Assembly (NCBI RefSeq): GCF_035917335.1
Contig: NZ_CP109067.1
Coordinates: 3,905,001 to 3,969,000 of the forward strand
DNA length: 64,000 nt
Reading direction: 5' to 3'
Source of the DNA: Micromonospora sp. NBC_01813
GTDB lineage: Bacteria > Actinomycetota > Actinomycetes > Mycobacteriales > Micromonosporaceae
Below are positions 32,616 to 42,135 of this stretch, in pieces. Position numbers and translations under genes: made by a program. The number at the start of each line of letters is the position of its first letter. Within the stretch, counting starts at the first letter, position 1. Under the pieces are notes generated by a model. That model was not told the DNA's origin, searched no databases, and saw nothing but the letters and a program-made list of their open reading frames with translations.

Positions 32616-35189
32616 GTGGCGCTCGTGCGGGTGTACTGCGGTCTGGCATCGGCGGACCGGTCAGTCCGGTCGGCTACGGCTGGTCCGGCCCTGGCCGCCG
32701 CGATAGTCGACGACGCCGGCCGGCTTCTCGACGTCTGTGAGGTCGGCGACGACCCGGCGGGCTACGCCCGGCTGAGCGCGACGCTCGTCCAACGGGCGAG
32801 CGGCCCGAGCGGTGCGGCGATTGCCGCCGACAGTGACGACTACCTGGTCACTTCACTACTCACCGCCGCCGGACGCCCGCTGGCCGTCGCCGACGACGAC
32901 GCCGCGGACGACTACTCCGAACGCTTCGCCGACGACGAGTCGATGGAGGAGATGTCCGCCCCGCAGGCCCAACGGCGGGCGGTGGGTCTGGCCCGGGCAC
33001 TGCAGGCCGGGGCGATCTCAGCCGCGTCCCTGCCGGTGTCCCGCGATCTGCTCGCGTTCCAGCCGGTGCTGGCCGCGCACGCCGCGCTCGCCAACGGCCG
33101 TCAGGCGGCGGCGGTCGCTCTGCGGGAAGTGCTGCGTGAGCTGTATCCGGCCGCGCTGCGCGCCTACCCCGACCCAGCCGAGCCGGTGGCGCTGGCCGTG
33201 CTCGACGCATTGCCCGAGCCGGGCATGCTCAGCGGTACCAGTTCCCGCAACCGCGAGCTCTCCGTCGCTGCCGACGCCGTCGCCGCGCACCTCGCCTCCG
33301 ACGGTGTCGCCGATGCCGAGACCATCGACGCGGCCGTCACCGCGTTGCGGGTCGCGATTGTCGAATCACCCCGCCGTACCGCCGTCAACCAGGCCCTCAC
33401 CTCGGCGACCGCCGAGACCGTCCGACATGCCGTCGCCGCGGTACGGGCCTGCGACGCCGCCGCTGACGCCCTGATCGCCACATTGGCGGCCCGGGTCACC
33501 GACCCCATCCCGATCGGCGCCCGCCGCACCGTACGCCGGGCCGCCGAGCCGGTGTCGGGTGGTCCGTTGTCCAGCCTGCACGCCGTGCCGCCGCCCGGTG
33601 AGAACGCGCCCGGTCGGACCCCTTCCGGTGGCCGCCGGGCCCGGCCGCAGCCAGTCGGCGGGGTCGCCTCGCTGCCCCTGCCGATGACGGCACCTCCGGT
33701 CGCTCCGGCACCGGTCGGGCCGCCACCAAGCGCGCCGGCTCCGCTGACGCCGCTGGCTCCGGTCGCCCGCCGAGCGGCCGACCCGGGAAGCAACCGACCG
33801 GTCTCCGCTCCGCCGCCGCCGCCGGGGATGACACCGATGTCAGGGCAACGTCCCGCTCTCGCGCCGGCCGACGCCGGTGAGCCCTTCCGGGCCACACTCA
33901 CCACCGCCGCGATCAACGACGCACGCGCGCAGCGGCGACCGACCCCGATCACGCCGCGGCCGAACACCCGTGGGGCTGGCGCACCACCGCCCTCCGGTGC
34001 TCCGATGTCCGCGCCGCCCGCCGGGCTCACCCCGGTCTCCGGCACGCCGGTGTCGGCGAATCCGATCTCCAGCGCGCCCATCTCCAGCTCCCCGATGTCG
34101 GGAGCTCCGCTGTCCGGTATCCCGGCTTCCGGTCCGCCGCAGCCCGGATCGCCGTTGGCCGAGCCGCCGACCGGTGGTTTCGCCGCCACCGACTACAGCC
34201 TGCCGGTTCCCACGCCGCGCCCTGGGCCGCTGCCGCCGGCGCGGGCCGGTTCCCGCTCCAACTGGCCGCTGGTCGGCCAGTCCGACGATGCTGGCAGGAG
34301 CGGTGGGTCCGACCCGTCCTACCCGCAGGTCGACGAATCCCGTGGCGGCATGACCGGCGGCTTCACGGCCGGCAACGGCTCGCCCGGTGGCTTCGCACCC
34401 AACGGCAACGGCTCGCCCGGTGGCTTCGCGCCCAACGGGATCGGGCCTGGCGGCGGCCTGCCCAGCCGGTTCCCAGACGAGAGCTCTGCCAGCAGCACCC
34501 ACTCTGGTCGGGTGAAGCCGCCATGGCTCGCGGACGACCTTCCGCCGGAGCCGCCGATGCTGCGACTGGTGGAGCAAACGCCGGCCGAGCGGGCCCAGGA
34601 AGAGTTCAACCGGTCGGCAACCACGCCGTTGGACGGTCTGCCGCTGCGTCTGGTGGACGAGTCGGCACCGGGCTACGGCCGGGAGCCAAGCCGGGAGCCG
34701 AGCCGTGGCCGGCGCGCCGCTGTCGAGCCGTTGAGCGCACCGCCGGTGTCCGACGAGGGCGACGGCGACCTGTTGATCTTCGCAGCGGCCCGTTCGGCTT
34801 GGTTCGTCCGGCACCCCGACGAAGGGGACGGCGTGGACTTCTCCACGCCGATGGACACCGGCTGGCGTGCCGCCGAGCAGGCGGCAAGGCCGGCGATCGG
34901 GTCCGAGACTCGGGCAGGTCTACCCAAACGGGTTCCGCAGGCGAATCTGGTGCCTGGGGCCCCGCTACGGGACGAACGTCCGCTGCGAATTGTGCGGGAC
35001 GCGGCGAGCATCGCGGAGCACACCAACGGCTACTTCCGTGGCTGGCGACGTGGCCAGGAGATCGGTGGGTACGCGGTCGGTGGCCGGCCCGGGCGGGAGG
35101 CAGCCGGTGGCTGGGACTTCAGCCGGGACCAGAGCGGCCAGGGCGAGGGACAGGAATTCGAGTACCGGCCTGCCGGCCACCGTTCCTGA
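32616..35189 (+). CDS. Conservon-linked protein: IS110-like N-domain, Pro-rich middle, CvnA-like tail
   Basis: 857 residues. Residues about 1-110 (VRVYCGLASADRSV, AAIVDDAGRLL, AAIAADSDDYLVTSLLTAAGRPLAVADDDAADDYSERF as separate segments) follow the order of the RuvC-like N-domain of IS110 transposases, including the Y-x-E-R-F end, but the expected acidic catalytic residues are mostly replaced. Residues about 110-310 are helical. About 320-700 is Pro/Ser/Gly-rich and disordered. The tail (about 745-830) shares GWRAA...[15 protein letters not shown] with CvnA next door. GTG at 32616 is preferred to ATG at 32586 because GGGAGGAGG lies 8 bases before it. It is probably not an active transposase; a role beside the conservon is inferred. 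Confidence 0.72.
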   Translation: MALVRVYCGLASADRSVRSATAGPALAAAIVDDAGRLLDVCEVGDDPAGYARLSATLVQRASGPSGAAIAADSDDYLVTSLLTAAGRPLAVADDDAADDYSERFADDESMEEMSAPQAQRRAVGLARALQAGAISAASLPVSRDLLAFQPVLAAHAALANGRQAAAVALREVLRELYPAALRAYPDPAEPVALAVLDALPEPGMLSGTSSRNRELSVAADAVAAHLASDGVADAETIDAAVTALRVAIVESPRRTAVNQALTSATAETVRHAVAAVRACDAAADALIATLAARVTDPIPIGARRTVRRAAEPVSGGPLSSLHAVPPPGENAPGRTPSGGRRARPQPVGGVASLPLPMTAPPVAPAPVGPPPSAPAPLTPLAPVARRAADPGSNRPVSAPPPPPGMTPMSGQRPALAPADAGEPFRATLTTAAINDARAQRRPTPITPRPNTRGAGAPPPSGAPMSAPPAGLTPVSGTPVSANPISSAPISSSPMSGAPLSGIPASGPPQPGSPLAEPPTGGFAATDYSLPVPTPRPGPLPPARAGSRSNWPLVGQSDDAGRSGGSDPSYPQVDESRGGMTGGFTAGNGSPGGFAPNGNGSPGGFAPNGIGPGGGLPSRFPDESSASSTHSGRVKPPWLADDLPPEPPMLRLVEQTPAERAQEEFNRSATTPLDGLPLRLVDESAPGYGREPSREPSRGRRAAVEPLSAPPVSDEGDGDLLIFAAARSAWFVRHPDEGDGVDFSTPMDTGWRAAEQAARPAIGSETRAGLPKRVPQANLVPGAPLRDERPLRIVRDAASIAEHTNGYFRGWRRGQEIGGYAVGGRPGREAAGGWDFSRDQSGQGEGQEFEYRPAGHRS
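34371..34436 (+). repeat. 33-base in-frame tandem duplication
   Basis: Two copies (34371-34403 and 34404-34436) differing by one base encode a repeated Gly/Ser/Asn-rich 11-residue unit inside the disordered part of the conservon-linked protein. Confidence 0.7.
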
Positions 35190-35200
35190 CCGGACGCTCA

Positions 35201-35228
35201 GGCATCCGATAGTTGGCATCCGATAGTT
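35201..35228 (+). repeat. 14-base perfect tandem repeat
   Basis: GGCATCCGATAGTT occurs twice in a row, just after the stop at 35189. The second copy runs into the hairpin beginning at 35222. Confidence 0.75.
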
Positions 35229-35268
35229 GCCGCCCGGCCTTTGATGATCTTGCCGGGTGGCAACTATC
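35222..35268. terminator. First hairpin between convergent transcripts
   Basis: Arms 35222-35238 and 35252-35268 pair over 17 bases with one C-to-T change that still allows G-U pairing in one RNA strand. The loop has 13 bases. It lies 33 bases after the conservon-linked gene's stop. Confidence 0.65.
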
Positions 35269-35325
35269 CGGATCCGGTCGGCATCATCCGAATCGGCGGG
35301 CCGAACACCACAGCTCGTCGACGTG

Positions 35326-35385
35326 AGTCGGGCAGCACTGTTGGCGGCACCTGCATGCAGGTGCCGCCAACAGTGCTGCCCGACT
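35326..35385. terminator. 60-base perfect palindrome, likely bidirectional terminator
   Basis: Two 30-base arms (35326-35355 and 35356-35385) are exact reverse complements with no spacer. The element ends 13 bases before the stop of cvnD on the minus strand, so it could end that transcript and the convergent one. Its length and perfection far exceed what termination needs. Confidence 0.7.
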
Positions 35386-35397
35386 ACCTGTGGTCGG

Positions 35398-36006
35398 TCA
35401 GGCAGGTGCTACAGCACGCTGACGACGCATGGTGAGTACGTACTCGACCAGCGAAATCAGCACATGCTTCGTCGACTCGCGGTTACGCGCGTCGCACGGC
35501 ACCACAGGGACGTCACTGGAGATCGCCAAGGCGTCTCGGACGTCCTGCGGGTCGTGGTGTTGCATACCGTCGAAGCAGTTGATCGCCACCAGGTACGGCA
35601 GCCGACGATGTTCGAAGAAGTCGATCGCCGCGAAGCAGTCGGCAAGTCGACGAGTGTCGACGAGCACGACAGCGCCGATCGCTCCCCGTACCAGTTCGTC
35701 CCACATGAACCAGAATCGAGTCTGGCCCGGCGTGCCGAACAGATAAAGGATGAGGTCTCGGTCGATCGAGATCCGTCCGAAGTCCATGGCGACCGTCGTG
35801 GTCGTCTTGCCCGGCACCTGTCGCGTGTCATCCACGCCCACACCAGCCGAGGTCATGATCGCCTCGGTGGTGAGCGGCGTGATCTCCGAGACCGAGCCGA
35901 CCAGCGTCGTCTTGCCGACGCCGAACCCACCGGCGATGACAATCTTCGCCGATGTCACTCGCCCGGCCATGGGGCGGTGCGCCATGTCAGAGCCTGCGAA
36001 GTCCAC
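35398..36006 (-). CDS. cvnD: Conservon GTPase CvnD
   Basis: 202 residues, a small Ras/MglA-like GTPase. The P-loop GGFGVGKTT lies near residues 26-34; TTVAMDFGRI gives the switch I region, LFGTPGQTRFWFMWDEL the G3/switch II, and VAINCFDG the G4-like position. GTG at 36006 keeps the MDF start usual for this family and overlaps the DUF742 gene by 20 bases; ATG at 35985 is possible. With CvnA, B and C it forms a membrane-linked, G-protein-like signalling set known from Streptomyces, which affects development and antibiotic production. Confidence 0.9.
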   Translation of the reverse strand: MDFAGSDMAHRPMAGRVTSAKIVIAGGFGVGKTTLVGSVSEITPLTTEAIMTSAGVGVDDTRQVPGKTTTTVAMDFGRISIDRDLILYLFGTPGQTRFWFMWDELVRGAIGAVVLVDTRRLADCFAAIDFFEHRRLPYLVAINCFDGMQHHDPQDVRDALAISSDVPVVPCDARNRESTKHVLISLVEYVLTMRRQRAVAPA

Positions 36007-36364
36007 TCAGCACCCTCTCCAGCAGTTCCGTGCCCACCGCGTCGTTCGTGTCGTCCAGGGATGTCGGCTCGTACACCGCGACCAGGCCGTCTGAGGCCAT
36101 GTCCGCGATGAGGACCCGGGCTACTCCGAGTGGGAGCTGCATCCGCGCCGCGATCTCCGCGAGCGACTGCAGCCGGCCGTCACACAGCGCGGCAATGTAT
36201 TGGTGCTCCCGGCCCGTGCCGCCCTTCGCAGAGCCTGCGGACCGGCCACGTACCGTCGTTTCCACGAGCGCTTCGAGGGCGATTTCCAGCTTTGGCCGGG
36301 TACGACCGCGGGTAACGGCGTACGGCCTGACCAACGCGCCGGTTGGCTCATCGCGCTCGGTCAT
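35987..36364 (-). CDS. cvnC: DUF742 protein CvnC
   Basis: 125 residues. A winged-helix-like DUF742 domain: LVRPYAVTRGRTRP at the start, then AALCDGRLQSLAEIAARMQLPLGVARVLIADMASDGLVAVYEP. This is the third gene of the conservon order A-B-C-D. It starts at ATG 36364 and lies 117 bases after the roadblock gene, a wider gap than the overlaps elsewhere in the set, with no clear terminator in it. In studied conservons CvnC contacts the other partners rather than DNA. Confidence 0.9.
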   Translation of the reverse strand: MTERDEPTGALVRPYAVTRGRTRPKLEIALEALVETTVRGRSAGSAKGGTGREHQYIAALCDGRLQSLAEIAARMQLPLGVARVLIADMASDGLVAVYEPTSLDDTNDAVGTELLERVLSGLRRL

Positions 36365-36481
36365 TTGCCGTCACCCCCTCTCGTCCTGCCGCAGCCCCAC
36401 CCTGTGGAGCTCGTTGTAATTCAGTTCCTCTTGCAGATCGGCACCTAGCCTTGCGGTTGGGCACCGATCTCGTCAGCGTGG

Positions 36482-36886
36482 TCAGCCCAACATTCCAGCG
36501 GCGGTACGGGGTGCTGGCGTCAGCGCCTCACCGACGCGGTCGACCAGCAACGCCATTTCGTACCCGACCTGGCCGACGTCACAGCTGCGGGCGGCCAGCA
36601 CCGCGAACGACGAACCGTCCGAGATCGACATGAGGAAGAGGAATCCGTTGTCCATCTCGACCACCGTCTGCAGCACGGCCCCGCCCTCGAAGCAGCGGGC
36701 TGCTCCCTGGGTGAGGCTGACCAGGCCGGAGGCGATGGCCGCGAGCTGGTCGGCCCGGTCCCGGGGAAGATCCCGGGACGAAGCCAGGAGCAGACCGTCC
36801 GCCGAGACCGCGATCGCGTGGGCGACCCCCGGGACGCGGTCGGCGAAGTTGGCCAGCAACCAACCGAGATCCTGCGTAGTTGTCAT
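36482..36886 (-). CDS. cvnB: Roadblock/LC7 protein CvnB
   Basis: 134 residues of the roadblock/LC7 fold, which serves as partner or activator for small GTPases such as MglA. Typical segments: [31 protein letters not shown], then [34 protein letters not shown] at 36886 overlaps the cvnA stop (ATGA), so it is translated with the kinase. It likely links the sensor kinase to the GTPase CvnD. Confidence 0.92.
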   Translation of the reverse strand: MTTTQDLGWLLANFADRVPGVAHAIAVSADGLLLASSRDLPRDRADQLAAIASGLVSLTQGAARCFEGGAVLQTVVEMDNGFLFLMSISDGSSFAVLAARSCDVGQVGYEMALLVDRVGEALTPAPRTAAGMLG

Positions 36887-39800
36887 CCCTCATGCTCCTT
36901 GCCAGCCTGCGAGGATTGCTGCCCTCCCGGGGTCGCCCCCGGGTTGGTCGAGTGGTCGTCCTTGGGCTGTGTACGGCCGCGTTTCACACCACGGTGGTAC
37001 GCGGACAATAGCCCACGGACCGCTTCCGGTGAACGACGCTGCACCGAAGTTGTGGCCTTCTCTACGCCACCAGGTACGAGCTGTGCCATCGGAACCCGCT
37101 TCGGGAGACCCGCTTGGGTCTTCTCCTCCGCCGTCACCTCAGCCGCCGCGCTCGCCGCGCGCCAGCCGTCGTCTGCGGCCGTCTGCCAACTGCCAGACCG
37201 GCCAGCGCCCTCGGCACCGCCGCCAGTGGGTCGCGAGGTCGCCGCCGCCGGCTCGGGCCGCCGAGGCAGCGACGTTCCGGCACCGCCACCGCTGGCGGCG
37301 GCTGGAGTCCTCGGCGTCGACACCGGGGTGGGCGCGGGCGCCGGCACCGGCGTCGCCGGTCGCGCAGTCTCCACCTTGGCGATGGGTTGGGTGGTCGCGG
37401 TCGACGTCGCGCCGCTGGTCGGCTTGATCATCGCTGCGGCTGCCGCCCGCGCCTCTTCAGCAGTGGGGCGACGGGTCCGGAACCACGCCGACTCCAACTC
37501 GCGGAAGATCGGGAGTTCCATTGTCTCGTCGGCGAACTGCTTCGGACCGGCGTTGCTTGGCTTCACCACCGGATGCGGCGCGGTGACCGAGTTGTCAGCC
37601 GCCGACCGGGTGACCCTGGGCAGCTCCGCCGTCATGTCCAACGCAGCCGCGAGCTTCTCCGGCACCGGCGGGGTGACCGCGTCCCGGTCGGAGGCGACCG
37701 GGGGCCACGCTGGCGGAGCGGACCGCGGCGGGGCTGCCGGCGGTTGGTGCGCCGGAGCCGGCTGCTGCGGTTGCTGCGGTGGTGGAGTTTGCTGCGGCTG
37801 CTGCTGCGGCCGGGGGAAGGCCGCCGACGACTGGAAGGCCGTGGGCTGCTGTTGCTGGTATCCAGCCTGCTGGCGGCTGGGTGCCGGTGGCACCGGCGGA
37901 GCCGAGAACGGCCGTACCGGTGGCGCGGAGACCGGCGGAATGTACGGCTGCCCGCTCACCGGCTGCTGATGCAGCGGCGCGTGGGTCTCCGGCGACGCCG
38001 GCATCTGGCGCGGGACACCACTGGTCGGAGCGGTTCCGGTGACCTCGCCGTCGACCGTCCAATGGTCGTTCGAGCGACGCTGCGGCAGTGGATCGGTGCG
38101 CTGCCCGTTGGTTGGCAGCTGGTTGAACACGTCCGAACCGTTGCTGCCGTTCGCCACGCCGTTGGTGCCGTTCGCCGCACCGGTCAGGTCGGACCAGGCC
38201 GGCATCTGGCGGGCCGGCGGTGCCTGCGACGCTGGGCCGCCACCGTTGATCGGCGCCGGTTCGAAGGGGCGCGGTGGCGGGCCGACCGGTGCCGGTGGCT
38301 CAGCCGGCGGGCCGCCGAACGGGCCGCCTGCGTTGCCGCCGCCTTCGAGGGCGAGTGGAGTGGGGAACGGCTGGCGGCCGGCCCCACCGGGAGCGTCCGT
38401 ACCGCCGGAGCCGTAGGCCGCCGGGCCGGTGTTGCGGCCGGCGAGGGCCCGGGGGATCAGCACCGGGGTCGGCAGTGTCACGTCGGCGATGGTGCCGCGA
38501 TCGGCGGCCGGACGCAGCTCGACCTTGACCCCGTGCCGGGTCGCCAACCGGGCGACCACGACGAGGCCCATCATCCGGGACACCGCGACGTCGACCATCG
38601 GCGGGTTGGCGAGCCGTTCGTTGAGATCGCGCAACTGATCGGCGCTGACGCCGATGCCGCGGTCCTCCACATAGAGCACGGCACGGTCGCCGACCCGGCG
38701 GGCCTCGACCATCACCTGCGAGTCTGGCGGGGAGAAGGCCGTCGCGTTGTCGAACAGCTCGGCGACGAGGTGCACGAGGTCGTTGACCGCGTGCGCGGAG
38801 ACCTCGATGTCCCGGTCGACGATGCCGAACTCGATCCGGGTGTAGTGCTCGACCTCGGACTGCGCGGCACGCAGCACGTCGATCAACGCGGCGGGCTCGC
38901 GCTGGACCCGGGTGGAGTCCGCACCGGCGAGAACCAGCAGGTTCTCGTCGTTGCGCCGCATTCGGGTCGCGAGGTGGTCCAGCTGGAAGAGCTCGCTGAG
39001 CCGGTCCGGGTCCTCCTCGCCGCGTTCCAGCCGGTCCAGGTGACCGATCAACCGGTCGACCAGGATCTGCGACCGACGGGCGAGGTTGACGAACATCGTC
39101 GACACGGAGGAACGCAGTGCGGCCTGCTCGGCGGCGGTCTTGACCGCCTCCAGGTGAACGGCGTTGAACGCCTCGGTCACCTGGCCGAACTCGTCCTTGC
39201 TCCGCACCGGCAGCGGTTCGGCGATCTGGTTGGCCAGCTGCATCGGCGAGGTGTGTGCGGTGACCTGTGGGTCCCGCAGCCGGGCGACGGCCTGCGGCAG
39301 TCCGAACTGGGCGACCGCCAGCGCACCCTGGCGCAGCTCCCGCAGCGAGCGGGCCATCGACCGGGCGACCAGAGCGGCGAAGAGAATCGCCAGCAGCAGC
39401 ACGATCAGCAGCAGGATCGTCTCGACCAGGAGTTGCTGCTGCACCTCGTCGCGCAGGATCGTGGCCTCGTTGACCACGTCACTGTCGATCTTCTGCTCGA
39501 CGGTGCGGATCAGGTCGGCGTGACCGATCAGCGCAGCGTCCCAGGCGTCGGAGCCGAACGGCGTGTTGGCCATCGACTCTTCGCTCTGGCCACGGATGAA
39601 GCCGCCGTAGGTGTCGGCCTCACGCAGCGCCGGGCCGGCCACCGTCTGGTTGTAGAACTCCAGGTCGTCCTGGGTCGCGGCGGCCTCGAAGCTCTGCCGC
39701 GACTGGGACTGACCGGCCCGGGTGCTGATGTAGTCGGTGCGCAGCGAGGGAGTCAGCGCGTTCTGGCTGAACGCACGCAGCACCACGATTCGTTCCCGGG

Positions 39801-40443
39801 AGAGGAACTCCTTGTTGCGGGCCAGCGACGCGCCGGCGCGCATGTGGTCGCTCAGCTGGGTGTCGCTGGCCAGCTGGGCGGCCGAGTCACGGATGTCGAG
39901 CAGGTCACTGAGCAGGACCTCGTACGCGCGGGCGGCCTCGGTGAGCCGGAAGTTGCCGTCGGCGGTGGCGCTGTTGACCACCTGGCTGCGTACGCCGGGC
40001 AGGTCGGCGAGGTTCTGATCGATCCGGGAAAGCAGGTTGCGGAAGTTGACCGGCAGGTCGGTCAGCTCGGCGCGGCGCTGTGAGTACGGCGCACGCGAAC
40101 TCTCGACCGTGCCGTGCAGCGTGTTGTAGGCATCCAGATAGCGCTGCTTGGCCTCGGCGTTCTCGGTGCCCAGCAGCAGCACCGCCGCGGCCCGTTCGTT
40201 CTGCAGGTCGTGCACCAGGTCGCCGGAGGCCGCGGTCAAAGTCGACAGCGTGCGGGCCTGGGCCGCGTTGTCAGCGGTCTCCAAGTGCCCGATGAGACCA
40301 TTGGTGCCGACCACGATCGTCGCCAGAGTCGGAACGATCATAATCAGACCGAGCTTGGACCAGATCGGCAGATCGTTGAGCCGGCCAACCGGCCGGCGGA
40401 GACGCGACAGGAAGGAGTCTGCCGTCTTCGGCCGCTTGCTCAC
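36883..40443 (-). CDS. cvnA: Conservon sensor histidine kinase CvnA with nitrate/nitrite-sensing domain
   Basis: 1186 residues. A first membrane helix about 31-50; an outer NIT-type helical domain about 55-330; a second helix about 337-360; a HAMP-like linker; a histidine-containing helix ([16 protein letters not shown], His near 490); an HATPase domain about 555-660 with [12 protein letters not shown] (N box) and EDRGIG (G1). Residues about 690-1190 are Pro/Gln/Gly-rich and disordered, ending with a tail holding [16 protein letters not shown] near 1110. GTG at 40443 follows GGAGGG. Whether the NIT domain binds nitrate is not shown. The tail motif recurs in the neighbouring convergent protein. 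Confidence 0.9.
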   Translation of the reverse strand: MSKRPKTADSFLSRLRRPVGRLNDLPIWSKLGLIMIVPTLATIVVGTNGLIGHLETADNAAQARTLSTLTAASGDLVHDLQNERAAAVLLLGTENAEAKQRYLDAYNTLHGTVESSRAPYSQRRAELTDLPVNFRNLLSRIDQNLADLPGVRSQVVNSATADGNFRLTEAARAYEVLLSDLLDIRDSAAQLASDTQLSDHMRAGASLARNKEFLSRERIVVLRAFSQNALTPSLRTDYISTRAGQSQSRQSFEAAATQDDLEFYNQTVAGPALREADTYGGFIRGQSEESMANTPFGSDAWDAALIGHADLIRTVEQKIDSDVVNEATILRDEVQQQLLVETILLLIVLLLAILFAALVARSMARSLRELRQGALAVAQFGLPQAVARLRDPQVTAHTSPMQLANQIAEPLPVRSKDEFGQVTEAFNAVHLEAVKTAAEQAALRSSVSTMFVNLARRSQILVDRLIGHLDRLERGEEDPDRLSELFQLDHLATRMRRNDENLLVLAGADSTRVQREPAALIDVLRAAQSEVEHYTRIEFGIVDRDIEVSAHAVNDLVHLVAELFDNATAFSPPDSQVMVEARRVGDRAVLYVEDRGIGVSADQLRDLNERLANPPMVDVAVSRMMGLVVVARLATRHGVKVELRPAADRGTIADVTLPTPVLIPRALAGRNTGPAAYGSGGTDAPGGAGRQPFPTPLALEGGGNAGGPFGGPPAEPPAPVGPPPRPFEPAPINGGGPASQAPPARQMPAWSDLTGAANGTNGVANGSNGSDVFNQLPTNGQRTDPLPQRRSNDHWTVDGEVTGTAPTSGVPRQMPASPETHAPLHQQPVSGQPYIPPVSAPPVRPFSAPPVPPAPSRQQAGYQQQQPTAFQSSAAFPRPQQQPQQTPPPQQPQQPAPAHQPPAAPPRSAPPAWPPVASDRDAVTPPVPEKLAAALDMTAELPRVTRSAADNSVTAPHPVVKPSNAGPKQFADETMELPIFRELESAWFRTRRPTAEEARAAAAAMIKPTSGATSTATTQPIAKVETARPATPVPAPAPTPVSTPRTPAAASGGGAGTSLPRRPEPAAATSRPTGGGAEGAGRSGSWQTAADDGWRAASAAAEVTAEEKTQAGLPKRVPMAQLVPGGVEKATTSVQRRSPEAVRGLLSAYHRGVKRGRTQPKDDHSTNPGATPGGQQSSQAGKEHEG

Positions 40444-40960
40444 GTCACCGCCCTCCTCGTCGGTGCCGGCTGGACGCACCGGGCACCGCCCATCGGCCGA
40501 CCCGGGGCGGATCGGACCCCCGAGATTCCATCACGATGCCACCCAAAGAGAAAGCCCAGGTGGTCTGTCACAGCGAGTGTGACGCGATGGTTATCGGGAC
40601 TTGCACCGAATTGCACTGATGCGACCACGCTCAGTAATCATTCCTGTCCGTCTTGCCCGCTTCGAGAGCAACGGCGCTCTCAGAGTGCGACGTGTCATCT
40701 TACGCTCATGGGCCCGCGCCGCCGCCACTGACGGGACGTGCCAGATTTGCGGCGTCCGTAACAATCCTGCGGCCGACCGACCCCCGTGCGATCGCCCAAA
40801 AGGGCCATGGCGGATCGCCCGAAGGGGAACCCTCGCACCCGGGCGCCGGGCCCGGGACAACGGAACCCGCCCCGGGAGCCGGGCCGGGGACAACGAGACC
40901 CGGTCCCCGGACCCCGTTCCACGACTCAGGCGCGGGCACCCGCCCGGCCGCCGCGCGCCG
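40444..40960. other. Gap upstream of cvnA holding a 34-base repeat
   Basis: 517 bases with no supported gene. The part nearest cvnA is AT-richer and should carry its promoter. The right half is a GC-rich stretch with the repeat at 40844-40911, next to the end of the adenosine deaminase gene. Confidence 0.5.
40844..40911. repeat. Imperfect 34-base tandem duplication
   Basis: Units 40844-40877 and 40878-40911 share GCCGGGCC(C/G)GGGACAACG and differ at several later positions. They lie between cvnA and the adenosine deaminase gene. Confidence 0.6.
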
Positions 40961-42040
40961 TCAGACGATCAGCTTCGCGTACGCCGGTTTGATCACATCG
41001 TCGATGATCGCCAACCGTTCGTCGAACGGGATGAACGCGCTCTTCATCGCGTTGACCGTCAACCACCGCAACTCAGCCCACCCCCACCCGAACGCCTCCA
41101 CCAACAACCACATCTCCCGAGACATCGACGTACCACTCATCAACCGGTTGTCCGTGTTCACCGTCACCCGGAACCGCAGATCACGCAACAACCCGATCGG
41201 ATGCTCACCCACCGACCCCACCGCACCCGTCTGCACATTCGACGACGGACACAACTCCAACGGAATCCGCTTGTCCCGCACATACGACGCCAACCGCCCC
41301 AACCGCACCCCACCACCACCCACCTCGAGATCATCCACGATCCGCACCCCATGCCCCAACCGATCCGCCCCACACCACTGAATCGCCTGCCAGATCGACG
41401 GCAACCCAAAAGCCTCACCCGCATGAATCGTGAAATGAAAATTCTCCCGCTGCAGATACTCGAAAGCATCCAGATGACGAGTCGGCGGAAAACCAGCCTC
41501 CGCACCCGCGATATCGAACCCCACCACCCCCGCATCCCGATACCGCACCGCCAACTCCGCGATCTCCTGCGACCGCGCCGCATGCCGCATCGCCGTCAAC
41601 AACGTCCCCACCCGGATCACCCGACCCGCCCGCGCCGCCTCAGCCGCCCCGGCAGCGAACCCGGCCACCACCGCCTCCACCACCTGACCCAACCCCAACC
41701 CCCGCGACAGATGCTGCTCCGGCGCGAACCGCACCTCCGCGTACACCACCCCGTCCGCCGCCAGATCCACCGCACACTCCGCCGCCACCCGGAACAACCC
41801 CGCCTCCGTCTGCATCACCGCCACCGTGTGCGCAAACGTCTCCAGATAACGCTCCAACGACCCCGAATCCGCCGCCGACACGAACCACCGACCCAACTCG
41901 TCCGGATCCGTCACCGGCAGAACATGCCCCACCTCCGCCGCCAACTCCACCACCGTCGCCGGACGCAACCCACCATCCAGATGGTCATGCAACAACGCCT
42001 TCGGCGCCCGAACGATCTCCGCCAACGAAATAGCCACCAT
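40961..42040 (-). CDS. add: Adenosine deaminase
   Basis: 359 residues of the amidohydrolase (beta/alpha)8 fold. Zinc ligands His18 and His20 in [16 protein letters not shown] with the catalytic Glu region; [20 protein letters not shown] and VNTDNR for the late Asp. It turns adenosine into inosine and ammonia in purine salvage. ATG at 42040 is chosen over the start at 42064; no ribosome site precedes it and a TACTAC box lies 9 bases upstream, so the mRNA may be leaderless. Codon use is odd: TTG for Leu, GTG, GGG and CGG or T-ending codons dominate, unlike neighbouring genes. It stands apart from the nucleoside operon but serves the same pathway. Confidence 0.92.
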   Translation of the reverse strand: MVAISLAEIVRAPKALLHDHLDGGLRPATVVELAAEVGHVLPVTDPDELGRWFVSAADSGSLERYLETFAHTVAVMQTEAGLFRVAAECAVDLAADGVVYAEVRFAPEQHLSRGLGLGQVVEAVVAGFAAGAAEAARAGRVIRVGTLLTAMRHAARSQEIAELAVRYRDAGVVGFDIAGAEAGFPPTRHLDAFEYLQRENFHFTIHAGEAFGLPSIWQAIQWCGADRLGHGVRIVDDLEVGGGGVRLGRLASYVRDKRIPLELCPSSNVQTGAVGSVGEHPIGLLRDLRFRVTVNTDNRLMSGTSMSREMWLLVEAFGWGWAELRWLTVNAMKSAFIPFDERLAIIDDVIKPAYAKLIV

Positions 42041-42135
42041 AGGTGGAGGGTAGTAGGGCCACACCGGCCGATCCGGACGGGCTCGGCGGTCGGGCGGGGC
42101 GGCCGGTGCCCCGACCGACGGGCCGGGGCGGCAGG

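Noticed and set aside
37114-40083. A 989-codon plus-strand open frame over cvnA
   Set aside because: Antisense to a kinase with recognisable boxes; composition is that of shadow translation.
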